DNA from: JAPPLB01 sp965204095
Lineage (GTDB): Bacteria; Acidobacteriota; Terriglobia; Bryobacterales; UBA6623
NCBI GenBank assembly: GCA_965204095.1
Contig: OZ241991.1
Coordinates: 5,394,001-5,458,000 of the forward strand
Reading direction: 5' to 3'
DNA: 64,000 bases
The notes under the pieces are model-generated. The model was given only the letters and a program-made list of their open reading frames with translations. It was not told where the DNA came from and did no database searches. The position numbers and the translations under genes were made by a program. Of the stretch, positions 26,011-35,219 are shown in pieces. Position 1 is the stretch's first letter; every line of letters begins with the position of its first letter.

Positions 26011-27579
26011 ATGCGTTTCTTTCTTTCGTTTTTGTTCCTGGTTGGCTCGCTTGCAGCAGCGGACTTCGAGCTTCTCATCCGTAGTGCCCGTGTCGTCGAT
26101 GGCACGGGCAACCCTTGGTTTCTCGCCGACGTCGGCGTCAACGATGGCAGGATCGCTGCTGTCGGCAGCCTCTCCGGTAAGACCGCTGATACGGTGATCG
26201 ACGCCGATCGCCGTGTCTTGACGCCGGGCTTCATCGATGTCCACGCACATATCGAGGGCCGCCCCTATCGCCCGGGCATCGCCGACTATCCGGACGCGTT
26301 CAACTACACGATGGACGGCAAGACGACCATGATCACTGGCAACTGCGGTTCGTCGAAGATCGACCTCGAGATGTGGTTCGCCGATTTGGAAAGAAGCGGG
26401 TTGGGACCGAACCTCATGACCCTCATCGGGCACAACTCCGTCCGCCAGGAAGTGATGGGGGCCGCCAGGCGCGCCGCAGCGCCGGATGAGTTGCAGAAGA
26501 TGAAAGACATCGTTGCGCGGTCGATGAAGGCGGGTGCGGTGGGGTTATCGACCGGTCTGATCTACATCCCCGGTACGTACGCCGACACGGATGAAGTGGT
26601 CGCACTGGCCAAGGTCGCGGGTGGGCATGGCGGTGTCTATGCCACGCACATGCGCAACGAGGGCGCCGAGGTGTTGGCGGCGATCCGCGAAGCGGCTTAT
26701 ATCGGTGAGCAGGCGGGCATGCCCGTTCAGATCTCTCACTTCAAGATCAGCAACAAGCATCACTGGGGCGGCAGCGACAAGTCGATCGCGCTCGTCGAGG
26801 AGTACCGTCGTAAAGGCGTAGACGTCGTGGTCGACCAGTATCCCTACAACCGATCGAGCACCGGTGTTCGCACCACGCTGCCGACATGGGCGCTGGCGGA
26901 CGGACAGGAAGCCATCCGAGGCCGCCTGCGCAACCCCGAAACGCGCGCCAGGATCATCGAGGGCATGAAGGAGATCCTCGACAAGAAGGGTTTCGGCGAT
27001 TACTCCTACGCCACGGTCGCTTCCTGTGATTGGGAGCCCGAACTGGCCGGGAAAACGATCAGCGAAGTGAACCGGCTGCGCGGCCGCGCAGCCACGATCG
27101 ACAATGAGATTACGACGATCCTTGAGCTTGTGGAAAAAGGTCGCGTGCCGATGGTCTTCCACTCGATGAGCGACGAGGATGTCGAGCGCATCATGCGGTA
27201 TCCGAACACCGCCATCTCCAGCGACGGCTACATCTTGAAGTTCGGTGAGGGCGTGCCGCACCCGCGCTCCTACGGGACCTACGCCCGGGCCTTTGCGGAG
27301 TATGTGCGAAAGCGCAAGGTGCTGACTTTGGAGGACGCTGTCCGCAAGGCGACGTCACTTCCCGCGCGTACCTTCAAGCTGAACGACCGCGGACTCGTCC
27401 GGGAAGGCTACGCCGCCGATCTGGTGCTCTTTGATCCGAACAGGGTCCAGGACAACGCCACGTTCAGGGAGCCTCACCAATATTCGAGCGGCTTCGACTA
27501 CGTGATTGTGAACGGAGTCCCTGTCGTCACCGAAGGCAAGCGGACCAACGAACGCCCCGGCAGAATCCTTCGCCACTGA
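26011..27579 (+). CDS. Exported N-acyl-D-amino-acid deacylase-like amidohydrolase
   Basis: The protein has 522 residues. A signal peptide (MRFFLSFLFLVGSLAAA) precedes an amidohydrolase fold: ARVVDGTGNPWF, metal-site GFIDVHAHIEG, ITGNCGSS, YATHMRNEGAEVLAA, PVQISHFKISNKHHWG and VDQYPYNRSSTGVRTTLP. This is the D-aminoacylase pattern (the Cys in GNCG is a metal ligand in that family). It would release D-amino acids from N-acyl derivatives in the periplasm. ATG 26011 starts the signal peptide. Apparently monocistronic. Confidence 0.88.
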   Translation: MRFFLSFLFLVGSLAAADFELLIRSARVVDGTGNPWFLADVGVNDGRIAAVGSLSGKTADTVIDADRRVLTPGFIDVHAHIEGRPYRPGIADYPDAFNYTMDGKTTMITGNCGSSKIDLEMWFADLERSGLGPNLMTLIGHNSVRQEVMGAARRAAAPDELQKMKDIVARSMKAGAVGLSTGLIYIPGTYADTDEVVALAKVAGGHGGVYATHMRNEGAEVLAAIREAAYIGEQAGMPVQISHFKISNKHHWGGSDKSIALVEEYRRKGVDVVVDQYPYNRSSTGVRTTLPTWALADGQEAIRGRLRNPETRARIIEGMKEILDKKGFGDYSYATVASCDWEPELAGKTISEVNRLRGRAATIDNEITTILELVEKGRVPMVFHSMSDEDVERIMRYPNTAISSDGYILKFGEGVPHPRSYGTYARAFAEYVRKRKVLTLEDAVRKATSLPARTFKLNDRGLVREGYAADLVLFDPNRVQDNATFREPHQYSSGFDYVIVNGVPVVTEGKRTNERPGRILRH

Positions 27580-27604
27580 ACCTGGCCCTGGCCCGCGGAG
27601 GCAG

Positions 27605-27930
27605 CCGGCATTTCTCACCACGCGGCGAGGTGAAGTGCGTGAGAGGGACGTCAGGATTAGCCTGCATTTCTCACCGCGTGGCGAGGCGGAGTGGGTGAGA
27701 GGGCCGTCAGGACGAGGCGCGAGCTGCTTGGCGCGCGCAGGCGTACTTGACAAATCGCCTCCCTCACTCCTCGGGTCAAGAAACACGGCCTTTCCGGTTC
27801 ACAGGCCGTCAGACATTTCTTCTGGAGCGAACCAGGCCCCCTCCCATGGTTTTCACGAATCACGAGACACGAAACACGAATCACGGCCTTTTTTCGCGTG
27901 CTTCGACCGTCGGCTGGTGAGAAATGCAGG
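27605..27930 (+). mobile_element. Nested family-1 MITEs: 56-bp left-end fragment plus 270-bp long form
   Basis: The left end CCGGCATTTCTCACCAC (27605) runs to GTCAGGATTAG (27660). A second element starts at 27661 with CCTGCATTTCTCACCGC and ends at 27930 with GGTGAGAAATGCAGG. The inner copy contains family-3 and CACGAAN sequence (27850-27895). This is the third case of an insertion at internal position 56. Confidence 0.85.
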
Positions 27931-28000
27931 AAAGGGCAAAGCCTCGCGCCGCAATCGGATCTCGGAGTGACGTTTCGTGGAGAAACGGTGAAGTTTCAGG

Positions 28001-28285
28001 TCAGCTTCTGCGCCGGGGCCGCTGCTTCCCACCCTCGGGCGGACGCGCCTCGTTGACCCGCAGCACTTTGTCGTCGATCGGTGCGCGGTTGAATCGTTTG
28101 ATCGCGGCTTTGACGTCTTCGTCGGTCGCGGCTTCGACGAAAGCGAAACCTTTCGACTCCTGGGTCTCGAAGTCGCGGATTACCTTGACCTCGTCGAACA
28201 CGATTCCTTCCGTGTTCAGCCAGCTCTTGATCTCGTCGGCGGTGACCCACGCCGGAAGGTTCCCGAAGAAAACGGTTCTACCCAT
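28001..28285 (-). CDS. Small RRM-type RNA-binding protein
   Basis: The 94-residue protein is a single RNA-recognition motif: RNP2 VFFGNL (residues 5-10) and RNP1 KGFAFVEA (about 45-52). A basic, Arg-rich tail (KQRPRRRS) follows. Bacterial single-RRM proteins of this kind bind single-stranded RNA and are often cold- or stress-induced. ATG 28285; GGAA lies near the expected ribosome-site position. Confidence 0.9.
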   Translation of the reverse strand: MGRTVFFGNLPAWVTADEIKSWLNTEGIVFDEVKVIRDFETQESKGFAFVEAATDEDVKAAIKRFNRAPIDDKVLRVNEARPPEGGKQRPRRRS

Positions 28286-28448
28286 GACCGACTCGTTCCT
28301 GGGTATTCGTTATTGAGCCTGTGGATATTATTTCAGCACTGGAGATCCGAGGCAATGCTTTTTTCTCTGTTGCCGGCGCTATGGGAGACGTTCACCTGGC
28401 GAGCAAAGCAGAACGTTCCCCGCGTTTCTTGCCAACTCGAGAGGCTAA

Positions 28449-28648
28449 CCTGCATTTCTCACCACGTGGCGAGGCGAAGTGCGTGAGAGGGCCGTCAGGA
28501 CTAGGCGCAAGCCGGGCGGAGGAAAAAGGCGCGAGCCGCTTGGCGCGCGCAGGCGTACTTGACAGTACGTCGAGCACGGCGAGCAAGCGCAACGAAGTCC
28601 TGGCGGTCATACCGCGTGCTTCGGCCGTCGGGTGGTGAGAAATGCAGG
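28449..28648 (+). mobile_element. Family-1 MITE, 200-bp form carrying the unoccupied IS target
   Basis: The ends CCTGCATTTCTCACCAC / GTGGTGAGAAATGCAGG are perfect, with identical CTAA flanks (28445-28448, 28649-28652). At position 53-56 it reads CTAG where most copies read CGAG. This equals the pre-insertion sequence of the IS-split MITE at 7708. Confidence 0.95.
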
Positions 28649-28931
28649 CTAAGCCCATGTGGTTCACGAATCACTGCCTTTAAGGTTCATCGGCCGTCCG
28701 ACATTTCTTTTGGAGCAACCGCCAGCCGCGGCCAACTGTTTTTCACGAAACACGAGACACGAGACACGAAACACGGCCTTTGAGGCGCGCTGCGCAAGCA
28801 AGCGCGAATTCCGAGGTTTTCACGAAAAACTAAAAACTGAAAACAAAAAACAGGTTTTGAGGTTTTCACGAAACACGAGACACGAAACACGAATCACGGC
28901 CTTTCCCGTGGCTCGTTTGATACCTGTTGGT

Positions 28932-28957
28932 ACTGAAGCCCTTCAGTCTTGTTTTTT
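28932..28957 (+). terminator. Terminator-like hairpin (family 4)
   Basis: ACTGAAG-CC-CTTCAGT is a perfect 7-bp stem followed by CTTGTTTTTT. Structurally this is an intrinsic-terminator shape, but it is part of a dispersed repeat. Confidence 0.5.
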
Positions 28958-29167
28958 CCGCTCCGGTCTGCTTGGCGTCAGCAGAGAAGAGCCGTTTCTC
29001 AGGTCTCGTGATGCCAAGATCCGTGGCGCAAACGTAAGCAACCAAAAAGGTTAACCGGCCCGCCGGCGTTTCCCGGTAGAGCAACCGCCAGCCGCGGCCA
29101 ACGGTTTTTCACGAATCACGAGACACGAATCACGGCCTTTCCCGTGGCTCGTTTGATACCTGTTGGT

Positions 29168-29192
29168 ACTGAAGCCCTTCAGTCTTTTTTTT
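29168..29192 (+). terminator. Terminator-like hairpin (family 4)
   Basis: Same perfect stem ACTGAAG-CC-CTTCAGT followed by CTTTTTTTT. It is the second of two near-identical blocks 235 bp apart. Confidence 0.5.
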
Positions 29193-29391
29193 CCGCCCCG
29201 GCCGGCATAGCATCAGGACAGAGAGACGGAAATCCTGCCCGGCATGTCTCACCAACTGGTAAGGCGCAGTCCGTGCGGGTCACGAATCAGCGATTTCAAG
29301 GCTTTCACTAACCACTGCTTGTAAGGTTTTCACGAATCACGAGACACGAGACACGAAACACGGCTTTTTATCGCCCTTTTTGGAGAAAATA

Positions 29392-30184
29392 ATGCCACAG
29401 CCCAGCAGCATCGATCGGTTGCCGAGTGAAGCCCGCGAGGCGCTCCACGGCTGGTTGCGCGACCCCGCCATCACGCAGACCGAGGCGACGGAGCGGACTA
29501 GCCTGCCTTTCTTACCACGTGGCGAGGCGAAGTGCGTGAGAGGGCCGTCAGGACGAGGCGTGAGCCGCTTGGCGCGCGCAGGCGTACTTGAACAGTACGT
29601 CGAGCACGGCAAGCAAGCGCAACGAAGTCCTGGCGGTCGTATCGCGTGCTTCGACCGTCGGGTGGTGAGAAATGCAGGCTAATGCCCTGCTCGACGATCT
29701 GGGGTTGGCGGACCGCGTCAGCCGGCTGGCCGTCCACCGTTACGACAAGCGCATGCGCGCGGCCGGAGAGCGGCTGCTCCAATCCCGTCAGATCTTCGAG
29801 GCTTGGGCCGGCAAGCTCGGCTCGGCGCCTGCCGGGCCGGACGGAAGCCTCATCACCGAGATGATGCGCATGCTGGTGTTCGACCTCGGCTCCCGGCTGC
29901 AGGACTGCGATATCGACGATGGTTCCTTGCCCGGCGTCGTCGAGACCGCCGGCAAGATCAGCCTCATGGCGCAGCGCCTCGAGCGTTCCCGAGAGATCTC
30001 CGTCCGCTGTGATCGCGAGATCAAGCGCCAGGCCGCCGAGGAGGCCGCCAAGGCCAGGAAAGCCAAGCCCCCGCCCCTCGACGCCGAGCGGATGCGCGAG
30101 GTTGTCCGGCAAATCTATGGCGTCGAGCTTGAAATCCAGAAACCCGAATACCAGCAAGCTCCTCCTGTTGAGCGTGCGCCATGA
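29392..30184 (+). pseudogene. Mu gp27-like DUF3486 protein gene, split by a MITE
   Basis: The first 35 codons (MPQPSSIDRLPSEAREALHG, DPAITQTEATER) stop at a MITE. After it the frame continues with NALLDDLGLADRVSRLAVHR, YDKRMRAAGERLLQS and on to residue ~203. Joining 29497 to 29679 restores ...TERT-NALLDDL in frame. The order IDxLP, helical block, then S-x-L-A-V-HRY matches phage Mu gp27 (DUF3486), a small-terminase-type component of Mu-like phages. GGAG precedes the ATG. No other Mu gene is nearby, so it is an orphan relic, now inactivated. Confidence 0.8.
29502..29678 (+). mobile_element. Family-1 MITE, 177-bp form, inside the DUF3486 gene
   Basis: The left end CCTGCCTTTCTTACCAC (with the A-to-C variant also seen at 48131), right end GTGGTGAGAAATGCAGG. 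Flanks CTAG (29498-29501) and CTAA (29679-29682) differ at one base, so one duplicate has mutated or the ends were exchanged. Confidence 0.93.
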
Positions 30185-30207
30185 CTCACGAATCACCGCC
30201 TTTGGGT

Positions 30208-30230
30208 GCTGAAGCCCTGCAGTCTTTTTT
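30208..30230 (+). terminator. Terminator-like hairpin (family 4)
   Basis: GCTGAAGCCCTGCAGT followed by CTTTTTT; a diverged copy of the 28932 hairpin located 24 bp after the DUF3486 stop. Confidence 0.45.
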
Positions 30231-30330
30231 CGGCGTCGGCCTGCCTGGCATGAGGCGGGAAGAGCGGTTTGTCATGTCTCGGGATACCTCATCCATGGCG
30301 CGAGCGAAAGCAAGGTTCACCGTCCCGCCG

Positions 30331-30495
30331 GCGTTTCCTGGTAGAGCAACCGCAGGCCCGGCCAACCGGTTTTTCACTAACCACTATCCACTAACCACTA
30401 TCCACTGCCTTTCGACACGAAACACGGCTTTTATCTGCCTCGATGCCCTGTTCACCATTGTTCACGATTGTTCACCATTGTTCGCTATTGTTCAG
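30331..30495 (+). repeat. Family-3-like segment, CTAACCA/CTATCCA heptads, 10-bp TTCACCATTG repeat
   Basis: CCGGCGTTTCCTGGTAGAGC matches 29066-29085. A heptad tract CACTAACCACTATCCACTAA follows at 30375-30408. A separate tract of four 10-11 bp units (TTCACCATTG, TTCACGATTG, TTCACCATTG, TTCGCTATTG) lies at about 30449-30490. No gene in 30185-30598. Confidence 0.8.
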
Positions 30496-30598
30496 CAAAA
30501 AAATATTGTCCCGGAGCCAGTCTCCGCGCGCCGTCCGCCCTTCCAGCCGAGCTGACTGCGATGATGCCGGCTGATCTCATCTGTTACGATCGCTGCCG

Positions 30599-31927
30599 AT
30601 GAAACGGAGTCTCTTTTTCCTTCTTGGGGTGTCGCTGTCGGCGTGCAGCACCGAAAGCTGGCAATCCGTTGATTCCGAGTCCGCGCCCATTACGATTCTC
30701 GGCGCCAAACTCATCGACGGTACCGGCGCCGATCCGATCGAGGATTCCGTCGTCGTCGTTGCGGGGACCCGCATCCGAGCCGTGGGCTCACGCGCCGATA
30801 CTCCTGTCCCCAAGGGCGGCGAGATCATTGACGGCAGGGGCAAGATCGTCATGCCCGGTCTGATCGAGCTGCATGCCCACTACTTCGGCGGCCGCACCGA
30901 GATGGAGCGTCTGCTGCGTGCTCAATTGCGTTTCGGCGTTACGACTTCACGCAGCATCGGAACGGATCAGGAAGAGCATCTTGCTGTTGTCGCCGACGCG
31001 CGGGCGGGCAAGGTCCCCGCGCCACGCCTGTACACCGCGGGCCTCGGTTTCACCCATCCCGGCGGACACCCGGTGCAAGTGTCATTCGTCCGGCGCCCGC
31101 AAACGGAGCACGAAGCCCGCGCAGGTGTTGCGGAACTCGCGGCTCGGAAAGTCGACTTCATCAAGATGTGGGTCGATTCCAAGAACGGCACGCTGCCGAA
31201 GATCACTCCTGTAATGCGGCGGGTCATTGTCGAGGCGGCAGCCAGGCATCATGTCCCGGTCGTCGCTCATGTCTTCGACCTCGCCGACTTGGAACAGCTT
31301 GTCGACATCGGCGTCCGGCAATTCCTGCACACCGTTCGCGACACCGAGGAGATCAGCGACGAGCTGCTCGCCCGCCTCAAGGCCGAGGGGGTCGGATTCA
31401 CACCCACCTTCGCCGTCGCGGAGCGCTCGTGGTATTTCCCTGAAAACCCGGGCGATCTCAAAGATCCCGAGCTGCGGGCATTGCTGGATCCTTCGTTTCT
31501 TGCGGACATCGAGAAGGTGGAAACTCGGCAGAAGCTGCTCGCCGACCCCGCCATCCCGCGGCTCAAGAACGAATACGCCCGGGCCGAGCGTTTCGTCAAG
31601 AAGCTGGCCGATCACGGCATACGCCTCGGGATCGGCTCCGACAGCGGAGCGGGCGGTATCCCGGCCGGTTGGGGAACGCACCATGAAATGCAGCTTTTCG
31701 TCAAGGCCGGTCTGACGCCGATGCAGACCTTGCGAGCGGCCACCGGTGAAGCGGCCGCTTTGCTTTCCGATGGCGAGCCGTCCTTTGGTTCAATCGAGCC
31801 GGGCAAGGCCGCGGATCTGTTGATCCTCGATGCTGACCCGCTCGACGACATCGCCAACACACGCAAGATTCACCGCGTTATGCAAGCAGGAAGGTGGCTC
31901 GACCTTCAGGGAGCCCTGTCGCAATGA
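30599..31927 (+). CDS. Lipoprotein amidohydrolase (imidazolonepropionase/prolidase-like)
   Basis: The protein has 442 residues. The N-terminus MKRSLFFLLGVSLSACSTES has a lipobox (LSAC), so it is probably membrane-anchored. The metallo-hydrolase core includes HxH in LIELHAHYFGG, VDFIKMWVDSK (possible bridging Lys), VPVVAHVFDL, and metal Asp in GIGSDSGAGG. The late GSIEPGKAADLLILDADPLD is the usual small beta-domain return. The likely activity is on imidazolone-, proline- or other cyclic-amide-type substrates; not resolved. ATG 30599. Confidence 0.85.
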   Translation: MKRSLFFLLGVSLSACSTESWQSVDSESAPITILGAKLIDGTGADPIEDSVVVVAGTRIRAVGSRADTPVPKGGEIIDGRGKIVMPGLIELHAHYFGGRTEMERLLRAQLRFGVTTSRSIGTDQEEHLAVVADARAGKVPAPRLYTAGLGFTHPGGHPVQVSFVRRPQTEHEARAGVAELAARKVDFIKMWVDSKNGTLPKITPVMRRVIVEAAARHHVPVVAHVFDLADLEQLVDIGVRQFLHTVRDTEEISDELLARLKAEGVGFTPTFAVAERSWYFPENPGDLKDPELRALLDPSFLADIEKVETRQKLLADPAIPRLKNEYARAERFVKKLADHGIRLGIGSDSGAGGIPAGWGTHHEMQLFVKAGLTPMQTLRAATGEAAALLSDGEPSFGSIEPGKAADLLILDADPLDDIANTRKIHRVMQAGRWLDLQGALSQ

Positions 31928-32069
31928 CAAAACGATGGGCCGGCAGTCGCATGCTGTCAATGGTAGTGTTGTCGACTGCATCCCCCGGCGCATTCCGCAC
32001 CGCCCGCCGTGAACTGCGTTGTTGTGCCTTCGAGACGATCTTACGGATCCCCTCATCTCTGGTGCGATC

Positions 32070-32816
32070 ATGAGAGCGGAGATGACAGGTCTGCGATGTC
32101 ACTGGATCCTGGTGGGCGCCGTATTGGTGGCGTGTGGAACCACTGAGACGACAGCGCAGCCCGCGGACCACTTCACGTCTCGACGGGAGGCCATGGTCAG
32201 GAGGCAGATCGAGAGTCGCGATATCCGTTCTGATGCCGTGCGGAGGGTGATGCGCAAGGTGCCCAGGCACCTGTTCGTGCCCGCGAATCTCAGAGAAGCC
32301 GCTTACTTTGACCAGCCCCTGCCGATCGGCCGTGGGCAGACGATCTCTCAGCCTTATATCGTTGCGTTCATGACCGACCAGCTCGACCTGAAGCCGGAAC
32401 ACAAGATCCTGGAGATCGGCACCGGCTCCGGCTATCAAGCGGCGGTTCTGACGGAACTCGTCGAGCAGGTGTTCACGATCGAGATCGTCGAGGAACTCGG
32501 CCGGCGGGCCGAGCGTACGTTGACGGAACTGGGCTATGAGAATGTTCAGGTCCGCATCGGCAACGGTTATGCGGGCTGGCCCGAGGAAGCTCCGTTCGAC
32601 CGCATCCTTCTGACCGCGGCGCCCGAGGAGATTCCGGATGCTCTCGTCGAGCAGCTTGTCCCGGGAGGTCGGCTCGTGGCGCCCGTCGGGCCCGTTTATG
32701 GAGTGCAGGAGATCATCGTGCTTGACAAGGACCGGGATGGGAGGACGCGACGCCGGTCGGTGCTGCCGGTGCGCTTCGTGCCGATGGTCGGCGCACCGAA
32801 GGACGCTCGGCGGTGA
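32070..32816 (+). CDS. pcm: Exported protein-L-isoaspartate O-methyltransferase
   Basis: The protein has 248 residues. It uses SAM to methylate L-isoaspartyl residues for repair. The core is intact: RRQIESRDIRSDAVRRVMRK, QTISQPYIVAFMTDQL, and SAM motif I LEIGTGSGYQAAVLTEL. ATG 32070 adds a leader with a lipobox-like VLVACGTTE, so this copy looks secreted, as known for some periplasmic PCMTs. A longer upstream frame (from 32019) lacks support. Confidence 0.88.
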   Translation: MRAEMTGLRCHWILVGAVLVACGTTETTAQPADHFTSRREAMVRRQIESRDIRSDAVRRVMRKVPRHLFVPANLREAAYFDQPLPIGRGQTISQPYIVAFMTDQLDLKPEHKILEIGTGSGYQAAVLTELVEQVFTIEIVEELGRRAERTLTELGYENVQVRIGNGYAGWPEEAPFDRILLTAAPEEIPDALVEQLVPGGRLVAPVGPVYGVQEIIVLDKDRDGRTRRRSVLPVRFVPMVGAPKDARR

Positions 32817-33024
32817 ATCCTTTGATGCTCCATGGATGTCCGCAAGACGGCTCATCCGTTCGGGAACACCTTGAACGAGAGACGCGCCCCGGCTTCATGA
32901 CGGAAGCGTCGAGTCAGGGTGCGGGATTCAACGCCGCTGTGCCATCCTGGAAGACTCTGTTGACCGAGCCTGCTCTCGACGGCATTCCTCAACAGGCTGA
33001 TAGCAGGAGGATTCGAGTTTCGGA

Positions 33025-34002
<978 letters not shown>

Positions 34003-34227
34003 TCTGGCGGTCAGGATCGATGGCGATGCCGACAGCGGCGTTTAGGTGACGCCTGGTGACTCGTAGAGGCCCTTCGAAGCAGCCCTGCACGGGGACACTT
34101 GTGGCCGTGACACCCGGACATCCTGCTCACTATGGCCGGTGGTTGGAATGCTCGCCCCAGCGTTGTGTAGACTTGTGCCCGAAAAGGGTGACACCGGGCG
34201 GCTTTCTCGCACGTCTTATTGATTGAG

Positions 34228-34734
34228 ATGAAACCTTGGCAATTTATACTCGTCGGCATTCTGGTCGCAGGCATTCTCACCTGGGCCACGCTGGGCATCA
34301 GTCTCTGGAAGAGCGCTCGCCTCGAGGGCTCTGTCACGCAAGTGCGTACCCTCGCGATGGATGAACGAAGTTCTGTCGCAATCGTTGACTTCGAAGCAGA
34401 GAACCCCTCGAGCATCGAGATGATGATCGGCGACAGAACCTTGCATATCGTCAATCAGCAGGGCATTCCGTATGAAGGCCGTACTTTGGGAGTGGTGGAC
34501 ATCAAAGGGCTCTTTGAGTACTTTCCTGCTCTGGGCTCGATGGAGAACGAACCCCTTGTCAAACGTGTCCGGGTTTCGTCGGGTCAGAAAGTTGCGGGCA
34601 TGGTTGCAGCGAGGTTCGAGATACCCAAGCACGAACTGGACCTGCGGCGCGAAATTACGCTTCAGATCAAAGATATCGATGGTGGCGTATCAGCACTGCG
34701 GTTGGAATCGCCGGCCCTGCCGACAAGCCGGTAG
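34228..34734 (+). CDS. Membrane-anchored protein of unknown function
   Basis: The protein has 168 residues. One N-terminal transmembrane helix (FILVGILVAGILTWATLGIS, residues 5-24) is followed by a soluble beta-rich region (SVAIVDFEAENPSSIEMMIG, ALGSMENEPLVKRVRV). The shape resembles a periplasmic LEA/beta-sandwich domain, but I recognise no family. ATG 34228; TTG 34219 is an alternative. A MITE follows 45 bp after the stop. Confidence 0.6.
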   Translation: MKPWQFILVGILVAGILTWATLGISLWKSARLEGSVTQVRTLAMDERSSVAIVDFEAENPSSIEMMIGDRTLHIVNQQGIPYEGRTLGVVDIKGLFEYFPALGSMENEPLVKRVRVSSGQKVAGMVAARFEIPKHELDLRREITLQIKDIDGGVSALRLESPALPTSR

Positions 34735-34779
34735 ATGATCTGTAGAGCACCGGCTGTCTTGCGGGTGATTCTCACTTAG

Positions 34780-34956
34780 CCTGCATTTCTCACCACGCGG
34801 CGAGGCGAAGTGCGTGAGAGGGCCGTCAGGACGAGGCGCGAGCCGCTTGGCGCGCGCAGGCGTACTTGAACAGTACGTTGAGCACGGCAAGCAAGCGCAA
34901 CGAAGTCCTGGCGGCCCTATGGTGTGCTTCGACCGTCGGGTGGTGAGAAATGCAGG
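34780..34956 (+). mobile_element. Family-1 MITE, 177-bp form
   Basis: Perfect ends and identical TTAG flanks (34776-34779, 34957-34960). This is the last full copy; the remaining 29 kb of the window hold only the 34-bp relic. The following 34961-35219 has no gene, only a short run of the unit AGTTTTT near 35056. Confidence 0.95.
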
Positions 34957-35219
34957 TTAGAGCAAGAAACATCCGGACCGGCGTCATGGCTGCTTGATCC
35001 AGACGATGTTTCAGGGTCGCTTTTCCTCCACCTGCCTGCGGATCATAACGGCAGTTTTTAGTTTTTAGTTTTGCTCCGCCCGTGTGCTGGCCATTCAAGC
35101 GGGAAGCGTTTGGGCTGCTGTCAACGCTGCTGGATCAGTGGGATGTTTCAGGCCGGCGAGGTCGAGAGTCGAGTGGTAGACTGTACTCCGCCTGGCTGCG
35201 ATGCTGGTTTCACCCTCTG

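Larger units (their letters stand above)
28653..29391 (+). repeat. Repeat-dense gap: family-3 segments, heptad tracts, family-4 hairpins
   Basis: No gene is present in this stretch. CACGAAN tracts occur at about 28744-28785, 28863-28903, 29108-29138 and 29333-29365. An A-rich 7-bp tract (AAAAACTAAAAACTG) lies near 28824. The block CCCGTGGCTCGTTTGATACC with its hairpin appears twice (about 28907 and 29141), and AGCAACCGCCAGCCGCGGCC also twice (about 28713 and 29080). Confidence 0.8.

Noticed and set aside
1267..30408. Heptad tracts as CRISPR or telomere-type repeats
   Set aside because: 7-bp units, no spacers, not at an end; they form short tracts within dispersed repeats.
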